Below, in pieces: positions 11,698 to 22,565 of a DNA stretch of 64,000 bases. This DNA comes from Ceratothoa steindachneri (lineage: Eukaryota; Arthropoda; Malacostraca; Isopoda; Cymothoidae): assembly GCA_963969495.1 (NCBI GenBank), contig OZ018327.1, forward strand, positions 39,325,724-39,389,723. The letters are read 5' to 3'. The notes under the pieces were generated by a model. It worked only from the letters and a program-made list of their open reading frames with translations. It made no database searches and was not told the origin of the DNA. Within the stretch, counting starts at the first letter, position 1; the number at the start of each line of letters is the position of its first letter. The position numbers and the translations under genes were made by a program.

Positions 11698-12999
11698 ATT
11701 AATAATCCTTAAGATAAATATTGCCTGGAAGACGGTACATAACTAAAGTCCCTCGAGGGGGATGGAGACGACTTTAGCTGCGTCAGCAATAAAGTTCAGG
11801 AACCATAAAGACAACTCCATTTGCCCCCTAACTAATTCTAGGAGACTCCGGTTCTACAACTCCCTGGGCGAGTAGGGGTGGCCCCCCACGTTCTTTAAAA
11901 ATGGAGACTCTCCCAACATGAAGAGAGACTAAGCAAAAATTTATCCCTTACTTCCACACCTGTCGAGAGGGAAGGTAAAATTTACTGTAACGAGTGTATT
12001 TTTCGTGATGTTGTGAAATTATAGTGAGGTTCTTTTTAGGGGGGGGTTTTCTTGGTTAGAAAGAAGTGAAATATGTGTTGAGTGAGTGATTTAGTAATAG
12101 TAGTAGTATTAAATCGAGATATTTCAAGGGTGAAGATGCTATAAGGTGTCTAAACTGCCTTACATCGGGGAAATTAGCACATCTTGCAAAGTATTTAGGT
12201 GAGATTGGAATGGTTTGGATTTATTTGACCAATCTATCTGGCATAAATGTAACATTGTATATAGAGAGAGATGGTTTAGATTAATTTGAATAATCCATCA
12301 AGAAAAGATGTTAAGTTGTATATATATATATGTAAATATATCTGCTTGGGTAAGGGAAGAGACATGGCTCGGAGGAGATTGGGCTATCGTGATTTCCTCT
12401 TCCTACTCTTGCTTCTTGTGTTTATGTGAAGTTTTATTTATTATATATTCTCTACTTGACTTCCGTTTATCTGTACACACACGCAATCTTACCCTCAGGT
12501 GGAAGTCTTATACAGCCGTGTTCTGTAATCGCATTTGTAACGCGTTACATCAGCTTATCCTCATTTTATCCCTTCCCTTTCCATCATTTGTGAGTTTAAA
12601 GACTTGGCAATGACGGTCTTAAAGACTAAAAAATGTTATGAACTAAAGTACAACGAAGTAAATACGAAAAAATAAAAAATATTTTATGAAAATTATAATA
12701 TTTTTCGCGCGGATCCTAACTTTAACGATAAACTAAATAAAGCTAAAATATGAATAAATACAAAAGCAATGACTGAATTTTGGACCGCTTTCTTCTAAAT
12801 GTTCTCGGTGGTTTGTCTCTTACCAATACACCATCAGGAGTTTTAAGACGGTTTTCTCTTGTCCAAGGCATAATGATAGTAAACAATGTGCTGTAGCATC
12901 TCTGTAGAAACTAAATATGAAAATATATGTAAGTAATTTTCCTGGAAGGGGCTCATTTCCCCCTTAAGGAGAAATTTGGAGAAGTCTGCAAATAAAGTA
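11698..12999. other. Non-coding stretch
   Basis: AT-rich, with no gene or repeat of note. The 101-codon frame at 12308-12613 has no recognisable domain and begins in a short (TA)n run. Confidence 0.45.
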
Positions 13000-13375
13000 A
13001 ATAGGGTTTGAAGTACGGGAAAAAAATAGTAATAATAAATAATATAATATAAAAATATTAAAAAAATAATAGTATGAAAAATAATTAGAAACATTAAATT
13101 TTAAAAAGAAAAAATAATATAGAAAATTGTATAGTAAAATGAGATGGAAAATTGTATGAAAAAAGAAAAATAATATGGAAAAATAGTATGAAAATTAGTT
13201 AGAAACATTAAATAAAAATAGAAAAATAATAGAGAAAATTGTATAGTAAAATAAGATGGAAAAATGTATGAAAAAAAGAAAAATAATATGGAGAATTGTA
13301 TGGAAAAGAAAAAATTACTAAAAAAAATTGTATAACACAATAATATGAGAAAATAGAAAAGTAATAGAGAAAAGA
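13000..13375. repeat. AT-rich low-complexity repeat (AAAATAATATGGAAAATTGTATG)
   Basis: Words such as GAAAAATAATATGGA and AAAATTGTATG recur irregularly. Open frames on the reverse strand are Phe/Tyr-rich translations of this repeat. Confidence 0.75.
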
Positions 13376-13489
13376 TGACCCTTTATTTCTCAGACTTTGA
13401 ATCCAAATGAAAAAGAGGCTTCCAACAAGTTCCTTTCAACATTTGGAAGAGATAAAAAAGTCCCTAAATGGAATTTACAAAAATCAATA

Positions 13490-13920
13490 AGAAAATCCCT
13501 TAGGAAAATCTCCTCGAAAATCCCTCACGAATTACCTTAGGAAAATTCTCCAATAAAATCCTTTAGGGAAATCCCAAACGAGATTCCATCAGAAAGCAAA
13601 ATTGCTTAGATAAAATTTTTTAAAAATCCCTTTGGAAAAATCTTTTAGGAAGATAGCCAAGAGGAATCTTTCAAGAAAATCCATTTATGTAAATTCATCG
13701 AGGAAGCACCCCTTGACAAAGCCCATGGGGAAAATACCTCAGGAAAATCCCTCTGGAAAAATCCATGAGGAAGATAGTCCAGAAGAATCCTTCAAAAAAA
13801 TCCCTTTGTGTAAATCTGCAGGGCAAACACCCTCTGAAAAAACCCTTGGGGAACTTTCTCAGGAAAACTACCCAGGAAAATCCCCCAGGAAGTCCCTGAA
13901 GAAAAATTCCTTATCTAACT
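13490..13920. repeat. Minisatellite with ~20-bp units inside a 121-bp higher-order repeat
   Basis: Short units (CAGGAAAATCCCTC type) are organised into two larger copies. TGGAAAAATC...GGAAGATAG...GTAAAT...TCAGGAAAA beginning near 13631 recurs 121 bp later near 13752. Because many units are about 21 bp, one frame stays open for 96 codons (13632-13922) and gives a Lys/Ser/Pro-rich repeat. I treat that as an artefact. Confidence 0.75.
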
Positions 13921-13924
13921 GAGG

Positions 13925-16085
13925 GTGAAGTACTCGAATTGAGTGATCATTTATTGACATCAAATGGTAAATGATGGATGTGAAGGAAGCCATGTCGCTT
14001 GTTTTTTGTGTTTTTTTTAGTTGACACCAAAATAATAAAACTAACGAGGGCATCTCCCATAAAAGTATATGAAGATAGGTTTGTAAATAAATTAGTGAGG
14101 TTAGGAGACGTGAAAATCTGCGAATGTATCTCTAGGCGCATAAAGAGGATAATCCGAGTGGCAGATGGATTCTTGGGGCCTCCATTCTTCATAACCTTAC
14201 CAACGTCAAGCATTCCTCTGCTTTTTCTTTCGCCCCCTTTCTCCAGTATCCCCTCGCCCTTTAACTCTACCCTACATCCCTCATTTCCATGCTTCCCTCA
14301 TGATGTCAACCTATTTCCCCTCTCTCCGTTCCCTTATGAAGTGTACTTTATGTGAGGAGGAGCGTGTGTGTATGTTTGTGACTGTTCACCACTAGATGTA
14401 ATATTGTAGAAGTGTGGAGAAGATTTGGCCTCCATCTCGTTTAAACGCGACTTTAGTGCTGAAGTTCGGTGTAGATTTGTTTGAAAATGCGCCATTCTGG
14501 TCTTCATTTAGCCGCGTGGAGTCGGTGGCACTCGTAGTGCCAAAGGCGTCTTATTTTCATCCCCCAAATGGTGGCTAGCTACCGCAAACATAACTTAGTT
14601 CCAGGCCTCATTTCACCTATTGTTTATTCTATTTCTTCCTCTTTTTTATTTAATATTCCCCTTTCTTTCTCACCTCCTCCCTCTTCGAGCTATCCCTTGG
14701 GTAGCTGGAATCAGGCCCTCGAGAAATAACAGGACAGAAGCCACCGTCCTCTCCCCCTCCTCCCTCCACAAGAGTTAATTCTCAGAAAGGGATCGGTGTA
14801 GATGGGGTTAAATCCAGCGTGGAGTGTCACTCCCTCCGTCCCTAATCCTTACCCGGGAGCACGGCAGAACATTAATGTCGAGGCAAATTGTGGGGCAGAA
14901 TCAATCAGGGTAATAGAGCAGAAACTCCCGGAACAAATTTATACCACCTGTCAGAACCACCTGGGGTTGGGAATCTGCGGAACCCATGTCTCAATCACCT
15001 GGGATTTAGGACTTTCGAGACCCTCTACTGAAACCACTTGGGATTTGAGGATTTCAAAAGACGTTCCAGATTTCGAAATTGACCATAAAAGTTCGTAGTG
15101 ACTGACAACCCTCAATGTAGTTACTTTGCCTGACAAGTCCATGTCGATTATTTTAATGATTTTCCGTAATTCAGAAAGTTTGCTAAAAATTAAGAATTTA
15201 AGAGTACAACAAGACGGATTTGAAAAGTCATTATCAATCTTTGAACAAATTAAATACACGAGGGATCAGAACCGAGAGTATCTGCAGCCACTGGCAGGCG
15301 CCTTAAATTCGACCCGAATTGCCACTCCTTTCGACGACTCACTTCAACCGGTACCTTAACTTTGTGGTAATCGAAAGCCGTATTCTCACTTATCTATGCA
15401 ATAGCCTTTGAAAGAATGACATCTATATTCTAGTGACATTTAATCATTCTTTTTATGTAATGAAAATATCAAGATAATAAAACTTCTAAGCTTAGGAACA
15501 AACAAGATTTTTTTAAAATTTGGTTTTGCCACTAATTTGCGCTTTTTCGAAGCTATTACAGTCGTGACCTACCATTTTAAGAGAGTTACCAACCACACCA
15601 GAAATTATATCAATTCATCGATCCCAAAATAGAGAAAATTACACCTTGCGCTGGGATTTATGGTTTGAGAACAAACCAATTCCGTTGGTCCCAAATATCA
15701 CTATCTTTAATATTTTGGCAACACCGATTTTTCAATTTTCTCCAAATCTCGGAAAATCTTTCCTGAATTAAGGCGGTGCTCAGGAGTCTTATTCTCTCAA
15801 GGCCGTTTATTGAAGTTCCCCCAGATCCGATCCGGCAGTTCTAGGCGACTATAATTTAAGGCACCTCCAATGTTGTCGGGAAGAGTCGGAACGAACATTA
15901 AAAGAGATTTAACCATATGTCTTAGAACCAGCACAGTCAAAAAGTACTTTCAGAGAGTGAAGAGGGGGTGGGGGTTCTCGCACAAAGGAAAGAATCGGAA
16001 AACCTGTAACTTATTGGGTTTCCTCAACAAAAGAGATTTTCGAGGTGAAAGTCCCTATTCTGTGCGGTGATTTGCGACTTCTCGC
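13925..16085. other. Non-coding stretch
   Basis: The motif ACGAGGGCATCTCCC occurs at 14043. A short diverged tandem (CACCTGGGATTTGGGAATCT-like, ~45 bp, three units) lies at 14945-15065. Open frames of 97-118 codons show no recognised family. Confidence 0.45.
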
Positions 16086-16089
16086 ATGT

Positions 16090-16270
16090 CGCTCTGCCGA
16101 CATCTAAACCTTATGAAAATCGCTTGGCAGACGGCCCGAGCTAATCATCGGGGCGTCCATTAATTGAATTTGTGTAAGGGAATTAATTGGACACATACAC
16201 GCCGGCGACCGACACTTAGGCTGCACAAAGGAATCTTCACTTGGGTAATTAGCGATCCAAACAGATTTGC
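16090..16270. promoter_or_regulatory. Candidate conserved regulatory element with TAATTA sites
   Basis: Within ~180 bp there are CATTAATTGAATT, GGAATTAATTGG and GGTAATTAGC, all containing the homeodomain core ATTA or TAAT. They sit in mixed-composition, non-repetitive sequence that contrasts with the flanking low-complexity DNA. Enhancer function is inference only; no conservation data are available. Confidence 0.25.
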
Positions 16271-16274
16271 TACT

Positions 16275-17290
16275 CGCGATGGAAAAAGAAGATACTCGAG
16301 TTCGTGATCTTTTGTGGAGAAAATATGTATGAGGAAATAAAGTTACTCTAGTGGTAAATTTAAAGTTGTAGCAAAACCTTTTTTTTTAATTGTCAAACAT
16401 ACCCCCCCCCCCCACCTCCCACACACACACACACTAGAAAGGGAATCTAAGATTCAGCTTATTAGACCGATCCCTTTGGCCCTGGTTCGATCCTTCTCTT
16501 TTACCCCGGTTATGATTAAGGGGAAAGATATAAACGCAAGCAACACTGGGATACACCCTCCCTACATGGTGACAATTATAGTAAAAAGAAGACAAAGTCA
16601 AATACAAATTATCTGTAAAAAGCTCACATTAATCTCGTAAGACTAGAAATGTAAATTACCCACAGGAAAAGGAAAATAGAATTTCGAGACCTGTTCAAAA
16701 ATAGGTGAAATCTTAATTTATTTTTCTAATGTTAATTTACATAATTATTTATTTTGCTTCTTCTTCCTATGAAGATCCCTTTCCCTATATATTTCTTTCT
16801 TTATTTACCGCCTTCTCTACACCTTTTTCGCCCTCTCTCCCTCTCTTTGTCTATCAACCCCACTTGTTTCTATTTGCACCTCGCTATATCTTTCTCGCTT
16901 TCTATTTATTTCGCCTCTCCGTCTCTATATCTTTGTCTATCTTTCCCACTACCTATCTTCATCCATCTCTATTTATCTATACCCTATCTTTATATATGTA
17001 TCTCCTTGTCACTATCTTTTTGAAATTCATATCTATACCTTCTTTTTATCTATGTATGTATCTCCTTTTCTCTATCTATTTTAAAATCGCTTTATCTTAT
17101 TCGCTTTCTATTTAATTTCCCCCTTCGTCTCTATATTTTTGTCTTCTTTCATTTTCTATCTCCATCTGTCTCTTTATATCTATCCCATTCTTCCTTTCTC
17201 CTACGTATACAAGGCTGGAGGCTGGTCTTAGAAGAGGAGAGAGATGGTGGGGGGGAGATCCTTTTACGCCTGAGTCAATTCTAATGGTCA
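16275..17290. other. Non-coding stretch, pyrimidine-rich
   Basis: Contains a short poly-C/CA run (16399-16433), a weak tRNA-B-box-like GGTTCGATCC at about 16485, and a long TCTATCTTTCTC-type pyrimidine tract (16780-17200) whose open frames are low-complexity. Confidence 0.5.
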
Positions 17291-17294
17291 ATAT

Positions 17295-17507
17295 GGTCAA
17301 TGCGTGGAGTTCTTACTAGTGGAGTCAAGTTCGTATTTGTAGGTTCTAAATGTTTTAATATGGGGTTGTGTTCGTACAAGTGGGTTCGATCTTTTATCTG
17401 CGGATTCAAGTTCGTACTGGGCAATTCGAGTTATGAGGGTCAAGTTCGTATTTGTGGGTTTTATGTCGTAATTGGAGGTTGAAATTCGTACTAGTGGGTT
17501 ATATGTA
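17295..17507. repeat. Short minisatellite, ~22 bp unit (TCAAGTTCGTATTTGTGGGT)
   Basis: About eight irregular units of TCAAGTTCGTAYTWGTGGGT stand directly before the left end of the DNA transposon at 17508, which therefore appears to have inserted in or beside the array. Confidence 0.75.
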
Positions 17508-18064
17508 CAGGGTTTCCGCAGGAAATATCAGGGATATTGCATTAGATCATGGAATTAGTGATTTTGTTAAAGAAAAAGACATTTGTTATGAAAATGCTTT
17601 GAAACCATTCCAATCACCATTATTATAGTTTCAACCTACCGTACTTATTACACCTTATTATATTGAGTCCTATAAAAATATATACTATTTATATGTGACA
17701 ACATTCTGTGAAACTTCAAATTATACATTAATGAATTGGTTATAATTCTTGTAATGCCAATTAAAACGACGATAGTTAAAATGTTACACAACATGTGTAA
17801 AAGATAATTTATCCTCATGTACAGTAATATACATCATGGAATTCGGCTTATTTTATAAAACATATGAATTAAAATTGATGTGCTAGAATCACTGTGGAAT
17901 TAGATACATAATTCTTCTAGTTATAGGATAAGATTCTAAATTATTTGATCATTTTTGCTCTATTCGTTATGTACTGTATAACCTTTTTAAGTTTCAGATT
18001 CAAATTGATTTTTTTATTCTTAAAATTTTAATTTAGTGATGATCAAGACAAAGAATTTAATAAT

Positions 18065-18370
18065 TTGTTGATAGACAAACATTTTCCCGAGTTCTCATCA
18101 TGTTTAGCAAATGCAACTAGCAATATGGGTAAAAAAGCATTGCCTTCACATATGAATACTAGCAATCATATGAATTATATAAAGGAGAAGAAATCACAAC
18201 CTCCTTTGGCTGGATTTCTTTCACAGTCATGTTCAGTGAAAATGAAAGAGAAAGCATCTGCCTCTCAAACTGACACGGATATATCTTCTACTAGTTCTGT
18301 TTTGTGTTCTAATAAGTTTTTGACAAGTTACTTATACAAGCATGATGTTTGTAAAGCTAAAATAAGATGA
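18065..18370 (+). pseudogene. N-terminal remnant of BED-finger transposon-type protein
   Basis: The 101-codon frame has a pattern like many invertebrate transposon-type BED-finger proteins: PEFSSCLANATSNMGKKALPSH with a second His five residues on. That matches the (W)LA...NMGxxALxSHxxxxxH end of the finger. The CxxC half of the finger is absent, apparently deleted. The frame ends at LYKHDVCKAKIR, close to where the family has an 'E(V/I)xKAEIRW' motif, shortly before the Tc1 insertion at 18398. It is the left part of a gene whose right part lies beyond the Tc1. I cannot name the family with certainty. Confidence 0.5.
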
Positions 18371-18397
18371 TGTTTAAAGATGACTGAAATAAACATA

Positions 18398-19887
18398 CAA
18401 TGGAGTGAAATAAGTATTCGTATCCCTTTAAAATTTAATTTTAATAGACTTCCAAACCATCAAACTTCATGAAATTTACACAATAGATTAATATTAAGGT
18501 ATAGTTTAAAGTTCTGGGAATAAAAGACATGAAACAGAATTGATATTCAGTAAAATTAAAATTAATGAAAACACGGGTAAAAAAAGTATTCGTACAGAAA
18601 CATAAACCTAACGAAATTGATTTTTAAACTACAAGAGAGAAATACTATTAGCTCTGATGGTACAAAAAGCTTCTAGAGGGTTTCAATAATATGTTCAGCA
18701 GTCAACAAGATCTCAGGAAAGATTGGAATGCCATTCAGCAGTCGACGTTCACGCAGTAAAGACGTTATCATCATGGCGAAGAATAAAGAACTCTCCAATG
18801 ACTAGAAAAAGGCGATCCTGCAGCTCCATATAGATAGGTTGAACTACCGGAAGATATCCGAGCGGTTGAAAATACCTTTCAGCACCATTGGCTCTGTCAT
18901 TATGAAGTGAAAAAAGGTTGGAACAATCGAAACTTTCAACGTTGGGGTGCTCCTCAGAAGGTTTACTCCCAAACTTCTTATGTAATACCTAGGATGGTTA
19001 GAGCTGCCCCTATGGCGACCCGTAAGGAAATTCAAGATGACTTACTGGCGGCAGGAACGTCGGCCACAAAGCGAACCATCAGTAATGAACTGAACTGGCA
19101 TGATTTTAAGTTTCGCAGGCCAAGGAAGACACCTCTGATACTGAAGAGACACAAAGCTGAAAGGTTTAAGTTCGCACGTGAGCATTTGGAGGAACCTGCT
19201 AAGTTCTGGGATAATGTCCTGTGGTCAGACGAGACAAAAATAGAATTATTTGGCTGTAACGATGGCCGTCCTGTCTTGAGGAAAGACGGCAGTGCCTACG
19301 ACCCTAAGAATACCATCGCTATCGTGAAGTTTGGGAGAGGTAGCATCATGATGTGGGGATGTTTCTCATCTAAGGGCAGCGGCAATATCCACATCATAGA
19401 TGGAACCATGAGTTAAGCAATCTACAGAAGCATTTTAGAAGAACATATGTTCGTTTCTGTAGAGAAGCTTAACTTGGAAAGGGATGGATCTTTCAACAGT
19501 ATAATGATCCGAGGCATACTGCAAAACTACTCGCTAATGGCTCTGTGAAGACAATGTAAACGTTCTAGAGTGCCTAGAAATACCAAAGGAGTGTTGCAGC
19601 ACACTGGTGAAAAGCTACAAGAAACGATTGATGGCAGTGAAAGCCAACAATGTCTCCGCAACTAAGTATTAATCACCAAATATCGATTTGTTCAAATAAC
19701 TTTTTCACCCCTGTTTTCATTAATTTAAGTTTTATTGAATATCAATTATGTTTCATACCTTCTTGTGCACATAACTTTAACTCCACCTTAATATTAATCT
19801 ATCGTGTAAATTTCATGAAGTTTGATGGGTTGGAAGTCTATTAAAATTTAATTTTGATGGTGTACGAATACTTATTTCACCCCACTC
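18398..19887 (+). mobile_element. Tc1-like element with ~100-bp TIRs and TA target duplication
   Basis: Left end: CAATGGAGTGAAATAAGTAT starting at 18398. Right end, reverse complement: GAGTGGGGTGAAATAAGTAT starting at 19887. The match continues inward for about 100 bp through TAATTTTAATAGACTTCCAA and CATCAAACTTCATGAAATTT. TA flanks both ends (18396-18397 and 19888-19889). The ~1490-bp element holds a single plus-strand transposase. It inserted into an older transposon gene, since related protein fragments lie on both sides. Confidence 0.9.
18773..19667 (+). pseudogene. Defective Tc1-like transposase
   Basis: The start is ATG at 18773, opening MAKNKELSND and followed by an in-frame stop where the family continues its first HTH. 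The long intact part (18907-19416) shows the second HTH region ([20 protein letters not shown]), then [17 protein letters not shown] with the first catalytic Asp, and [21 protein letters not shown] stop follows at 19414. The second Asp region reads FQQYNDPRHT, where the family has QDNDPKHT, so that Asp is replaced by Tyr. An internal deletion then removes the third acidic residue and the SPDLNPIE block. The end (IPKECCSTLVKSYKKRLMAV...ATKY) is readable at about 19580-19667. It cannot be active. Family length is about 340 residues. Confidence 0.85.
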
Positions 19888-19889
19888 TA

Positions 19890-20340
19890 TGTAGTCTAAT
19901 TAGTAACTTGTTTAAGTGTATGAATAGTGACAACACTATTGCATCACACTTTTGGATGGGCTCTACAATGTGTGGATATATTATTGATCATGGATTATCA
20001 CCTTTCAAAGCTCATGCATAACCCTGTAAAATTATGCAAGGCTTATTTGATATCTGTTGACAAAGCCTGAAAGAATGTTGTTCAAAGAGGAGAAATGGTA
20101 GGATTTGTTTGGTAACAGAGTATTTGGATAGGTATTTTCTGGGACATGCTACAGTTACGACCCTTTAAGCCATAAAAGTTAATACCACAAGAAAGGAAAA
20201 AGTTAAATCCTAATGAAGAAGTCCTTCTTGATACAGGAGTATGTGGTCTTTATGTTGTGAAGGAATCACTAAGGAACGGTCTAAATGCAACCAATTTGGA
20301 CCTTTCTACATTCTACTCGGAGGAAAGCAAATTTTGCAGG
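19890..20340 (+). pseudogene. C-terminal remnant of the same BED-finger transposon protein
   Basis: Right of the Tc1, shifted frames give DNTIASHFWMGSTMCGYIID and later DTGVCGLYVVKESLRNG. These match in order the 'DSTIASxFxxGxTKCxYIIxxGLAPY' and 'IDIGSCGLHVVHGAxQTG' blocks that I associate with a transposon-derived protein family of invertebrates. Several stops and frameshifts intervene. That its left part is at 18065-18370 is the main evidence that the Tc1 split one gene. Confidence 0.5.
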
Positions 20341-20461
20341 CTAGTCTCCAACCATCTTTTATCCATCCATCCCTTGTTGTGCCTTTTCAATCAGGGAATT
20401 TTCTTAAATTAGTCCATGGAAAGTCAGGGGATTTGGAAATTAGAAATTTGTGGAAACCCTG

Positions 20462-20884
20462 TAATCTATTTATTAGTTATTATTCGTTTTCATTATTCCT
20501 GATTTTTATTATCCATTATCCTTATTTTTCCCCTACCATCTGTTGGAAAATACATTCGATTGTAAATTTCCTTTTGACATGCGGGTAGCATCGTCTTCAT
20601 TGAAGAATGCCCAATCGCTTCTAGCTCCGCATCGACGAAACTGCGTCACATAGATGAGCGTTTAAGAGTCGAATTTTTCTCATTACGCGAAGCAGCGCTT
20701 TGATCCACAGCGAAAGGAAAAATTTGAAGACCTGGAAGTTTACAACTCGACCACGTGAGCCGAGTTAAGAAGAGTCTTCTCTTCCTCATTCCACTTTTTT
20801 AAATTGTTTGTTTGTCTTTCCCCTCTGTTTCCTCTCTTCTTTCTCGCAAACGTAACAATAATATCTATTGATCTTGATAGATAT
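20462..20884. other. Non-coding stretch
   Basis: No repeat or gene recognised. An open reverse frame (20740-21054) overlaps the LINE fossil antisense and is not a gene. Confidence 0.4.
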
Positions 20885-21102
20885 ATAAAGCTGTAGATGT
20901 AGTACATATCGATTTCAAAAAGGTATTTGACACCCTTCCACATAACAGACTTAATAAAGCTAAATTTGCACGGAATAGGTGGCCGCATATTAAAATGGAT
21001 CGAAGACTGGCTGAAAATTCGGTAGCAGAATAATGGTAAAAAAAAATAGTTCATAATGGATATAAATCACTAGCAGTGTTCCTCATGGATCTATTCTTGG
21101 AC

Positions 21103-21148
<46 letters not shown>

Positions 21149-21655
21149 ATATATAACATAGTAGGAGACCATGTTGTATAGAAGATTTTTTAAAATCAAC
21201 AGCGATGGCTGCTTGGTTAAGCTTGCGCTGCAGCTTTATAATAAGCTCCAAAGATAATACGGGTGGTCAAATTTGAAAAACAGCTAACCTGGGAAAGGAT
21301 TTAGGTATTTACAATTTGAGTCATAAATTTGGGGAGAAACAATGCGCTGTAGCGTCACAAAAGGCGAATAAGGTTCGAGAACACTTAGCCAGACATTTCT
21401 CCCGCAAATCAAAAGATATTATACTTCCCTTATATAAAGCGCTTCTAAGACCTCTATCCTGAGTATGCGGTTCAATTCTGGACATTGGAACGCGTCCAGC
21501 ATCGAGCAACGAAATTACTTCCTAAACTTAAAAATGGATTTCATGACAACACTCTGATATACTTCAATTTACCTATTGAAGTATTTAAAATACTAAATAG
21601 GTTTACTAATATAAATTATACTTGTAACTCAATGTTTGAGTTAGATAACCTTATT
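20885..21655 (+). pseudogene. Fossil CR1/jockey-like LINE reverse transcriptase
   Basis: Broken frames carry, in order, VDVVHIDFKKVFDTLPHNRL (RT block with the first catalytic Asp), SVPHGSILGP (altered from VPQGSVLGP), KQCAVASQKANKVREHLAR, KSKDIILPLYKALLRP, VQHRATKLLPKLK and EVFKILNRFTNINYT. These match the RT and post-RT region of non-LTR retrotransposons that end with 'LERVQRRATK...'. The YxDD region is lost where a (TA)n tract (21106-21142) has grown. Stops and shifts are many. The 5' end, endonuclease and ORF1 are missing. Confidence 0.85.
21106..21142. repeat. (TA)n microsatellite inside LINE fossil
   Basis: An alternating TA run of 37 bp lies where the LINE reading should go from GSILGPL toward the YxDD block. 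Confidence 0.95.
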
Positions 21656-21849
21656 TTTTTCTTCTACGCCTATTTGTCTCCTTGTTCTTCCTTCCCTTCT
21701 TGTTTTTCCTCTCCTTCTTCTTCTTCATTCACCATCTTCTTTTGACCCTACCCTTGTTTCTCCTTTCTTTTCCTCTGCTTCTACTTATCCTTTCTGCTTC
21801 TTCGTCCTTCTTAATTTTTTAATTTAGGTAAATAAAAATAAATAGTTAC
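21656..21849. other. Pyrimidine-rich spacer
   Basis: TTCTTCC-rich sequence ending in AATAAAAATAAATA, possibly the AT-rich 3' tail of the LINE. Nothing else recognised. Confidence 0.4.
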
Positions 21850-22175
21850 ATCCCGCCCCTCGCTCCAGCCGCGTCCGTCACCGCGATGACCGCCTTGGGT
21901 CTCCTGAAGGTCGTTCTCCTGCCCTTACCTGCCGAGGCCCCATCTAATATTCAGGAGAGAGCTGTGACACCGCAGAGAGCGCCGGGGAGAAGCGACGGAG
22001 GAGGGAGGGGGGGGGCAGTCCCTCGCTCCATTAGACTTCTATTTTTTCATTTTCGCTGCGTGCATGTGTCTACCTTGTCCAGAACTTTGGCTTGGTGCGT
22101 GGTGGTGTGTACTGGTGGCAGAGGCAATGGCGATATTAGGGATCCCCCATCCAGACCGTCGGGGGAGCAATGAAG
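21850..22175. other. GC- and CpG-rich island
   Basis: This ~320-bp block is clearly richer in G, C and CpG than its surroundings (for example CCAGCCGCGTCCGTCACCGC). It holds an open plus-strand frame of 95 codons (21886-22173) with no recognised domain. It could be a promoter-associated island or an exon. I have no homology to support either. Confidence 0.3.
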
Positions 22176-22234
22176 GAATACGAGATGAAGCTTCCATCCG
22201 CTCCAAGAGTTATATGCACCGGCTCTAATATACC

Positions 22235-22239
<5 letters not shown>

Positions 22240-22293
<54 letters not shown>
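22240..22293. repeat. (CT)n microsatellite
   Basis: A perfect CT run of about 54 bp. Confidence 0.97.
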
Positions 22294-22297
<4 letters not shown>

Positions 22298-22379
22298 GCA
22301 TCCGTAAATATAAAAAGATAGACCAGTTTTCCCGCTTTTTCCTTAGATAAATGCCTCGCAATGTATTCGTCTTTTATTT

Positions 22380-22565
22380 AATTTGTGCGCGGTTTGGAGT
22401 CTTTGGTGGACAAATAAGGCCCACTTTCCTTGGGCGATCAAAGAGTGCGATGGAATTGGCTCTTGTTTGCGGCTAATTAACGCCCATATATTAAAGGAAA
22501 TATCATCGTTTCGTCACGTTTGGCAACCAAACATTAAAAAAATTGTGTGGTGGCGTATATTTGTG
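22380..22565. promoter_or_regulatory. Candidate regulatory element
   Basis: A balanced-composition, non-repetitive block with GGCTAATTAACGCC (homeodomain core) and GATCAAAG (TCF/LEF-like). The frame over it (62 codons) has no homology. The regulatory role is inferred only from motif content and from contrast with the neighbouring AT-rich DNA. Confidence 0.22.

Larger units (their letters stand above)
17508..20461 (+). mobile_element. Degenerate BED-finger/hAT-like DNA transposon with CAGGGTTTCC termini, split by Tc1
   Basis: The left end reads CAGGGTTTCCGCA (17508-17520) and the right end TGTGGAAACCCTG (20449-20461), i.e. inverted copies with one mismatch, each next to a TA. Between them are remnants of one protein-coding gene on the plus strand, interrupted by a complete Tc1 element at 18398-19887. 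Without the Tc1 it would be about 1.46 kb. The target duplication is not clear: only TA is shared, while hAT elements normally give 8 bp. The superfamily assignment is therefore uncertain. Confidence 0.65.

Noticed and set aside
16729..17115. 128-codon frame rich in Leu, Ser, Phe and Tyr
   Set aside because: Translation of a TCTATCTTTCTC pyrimidine tract.
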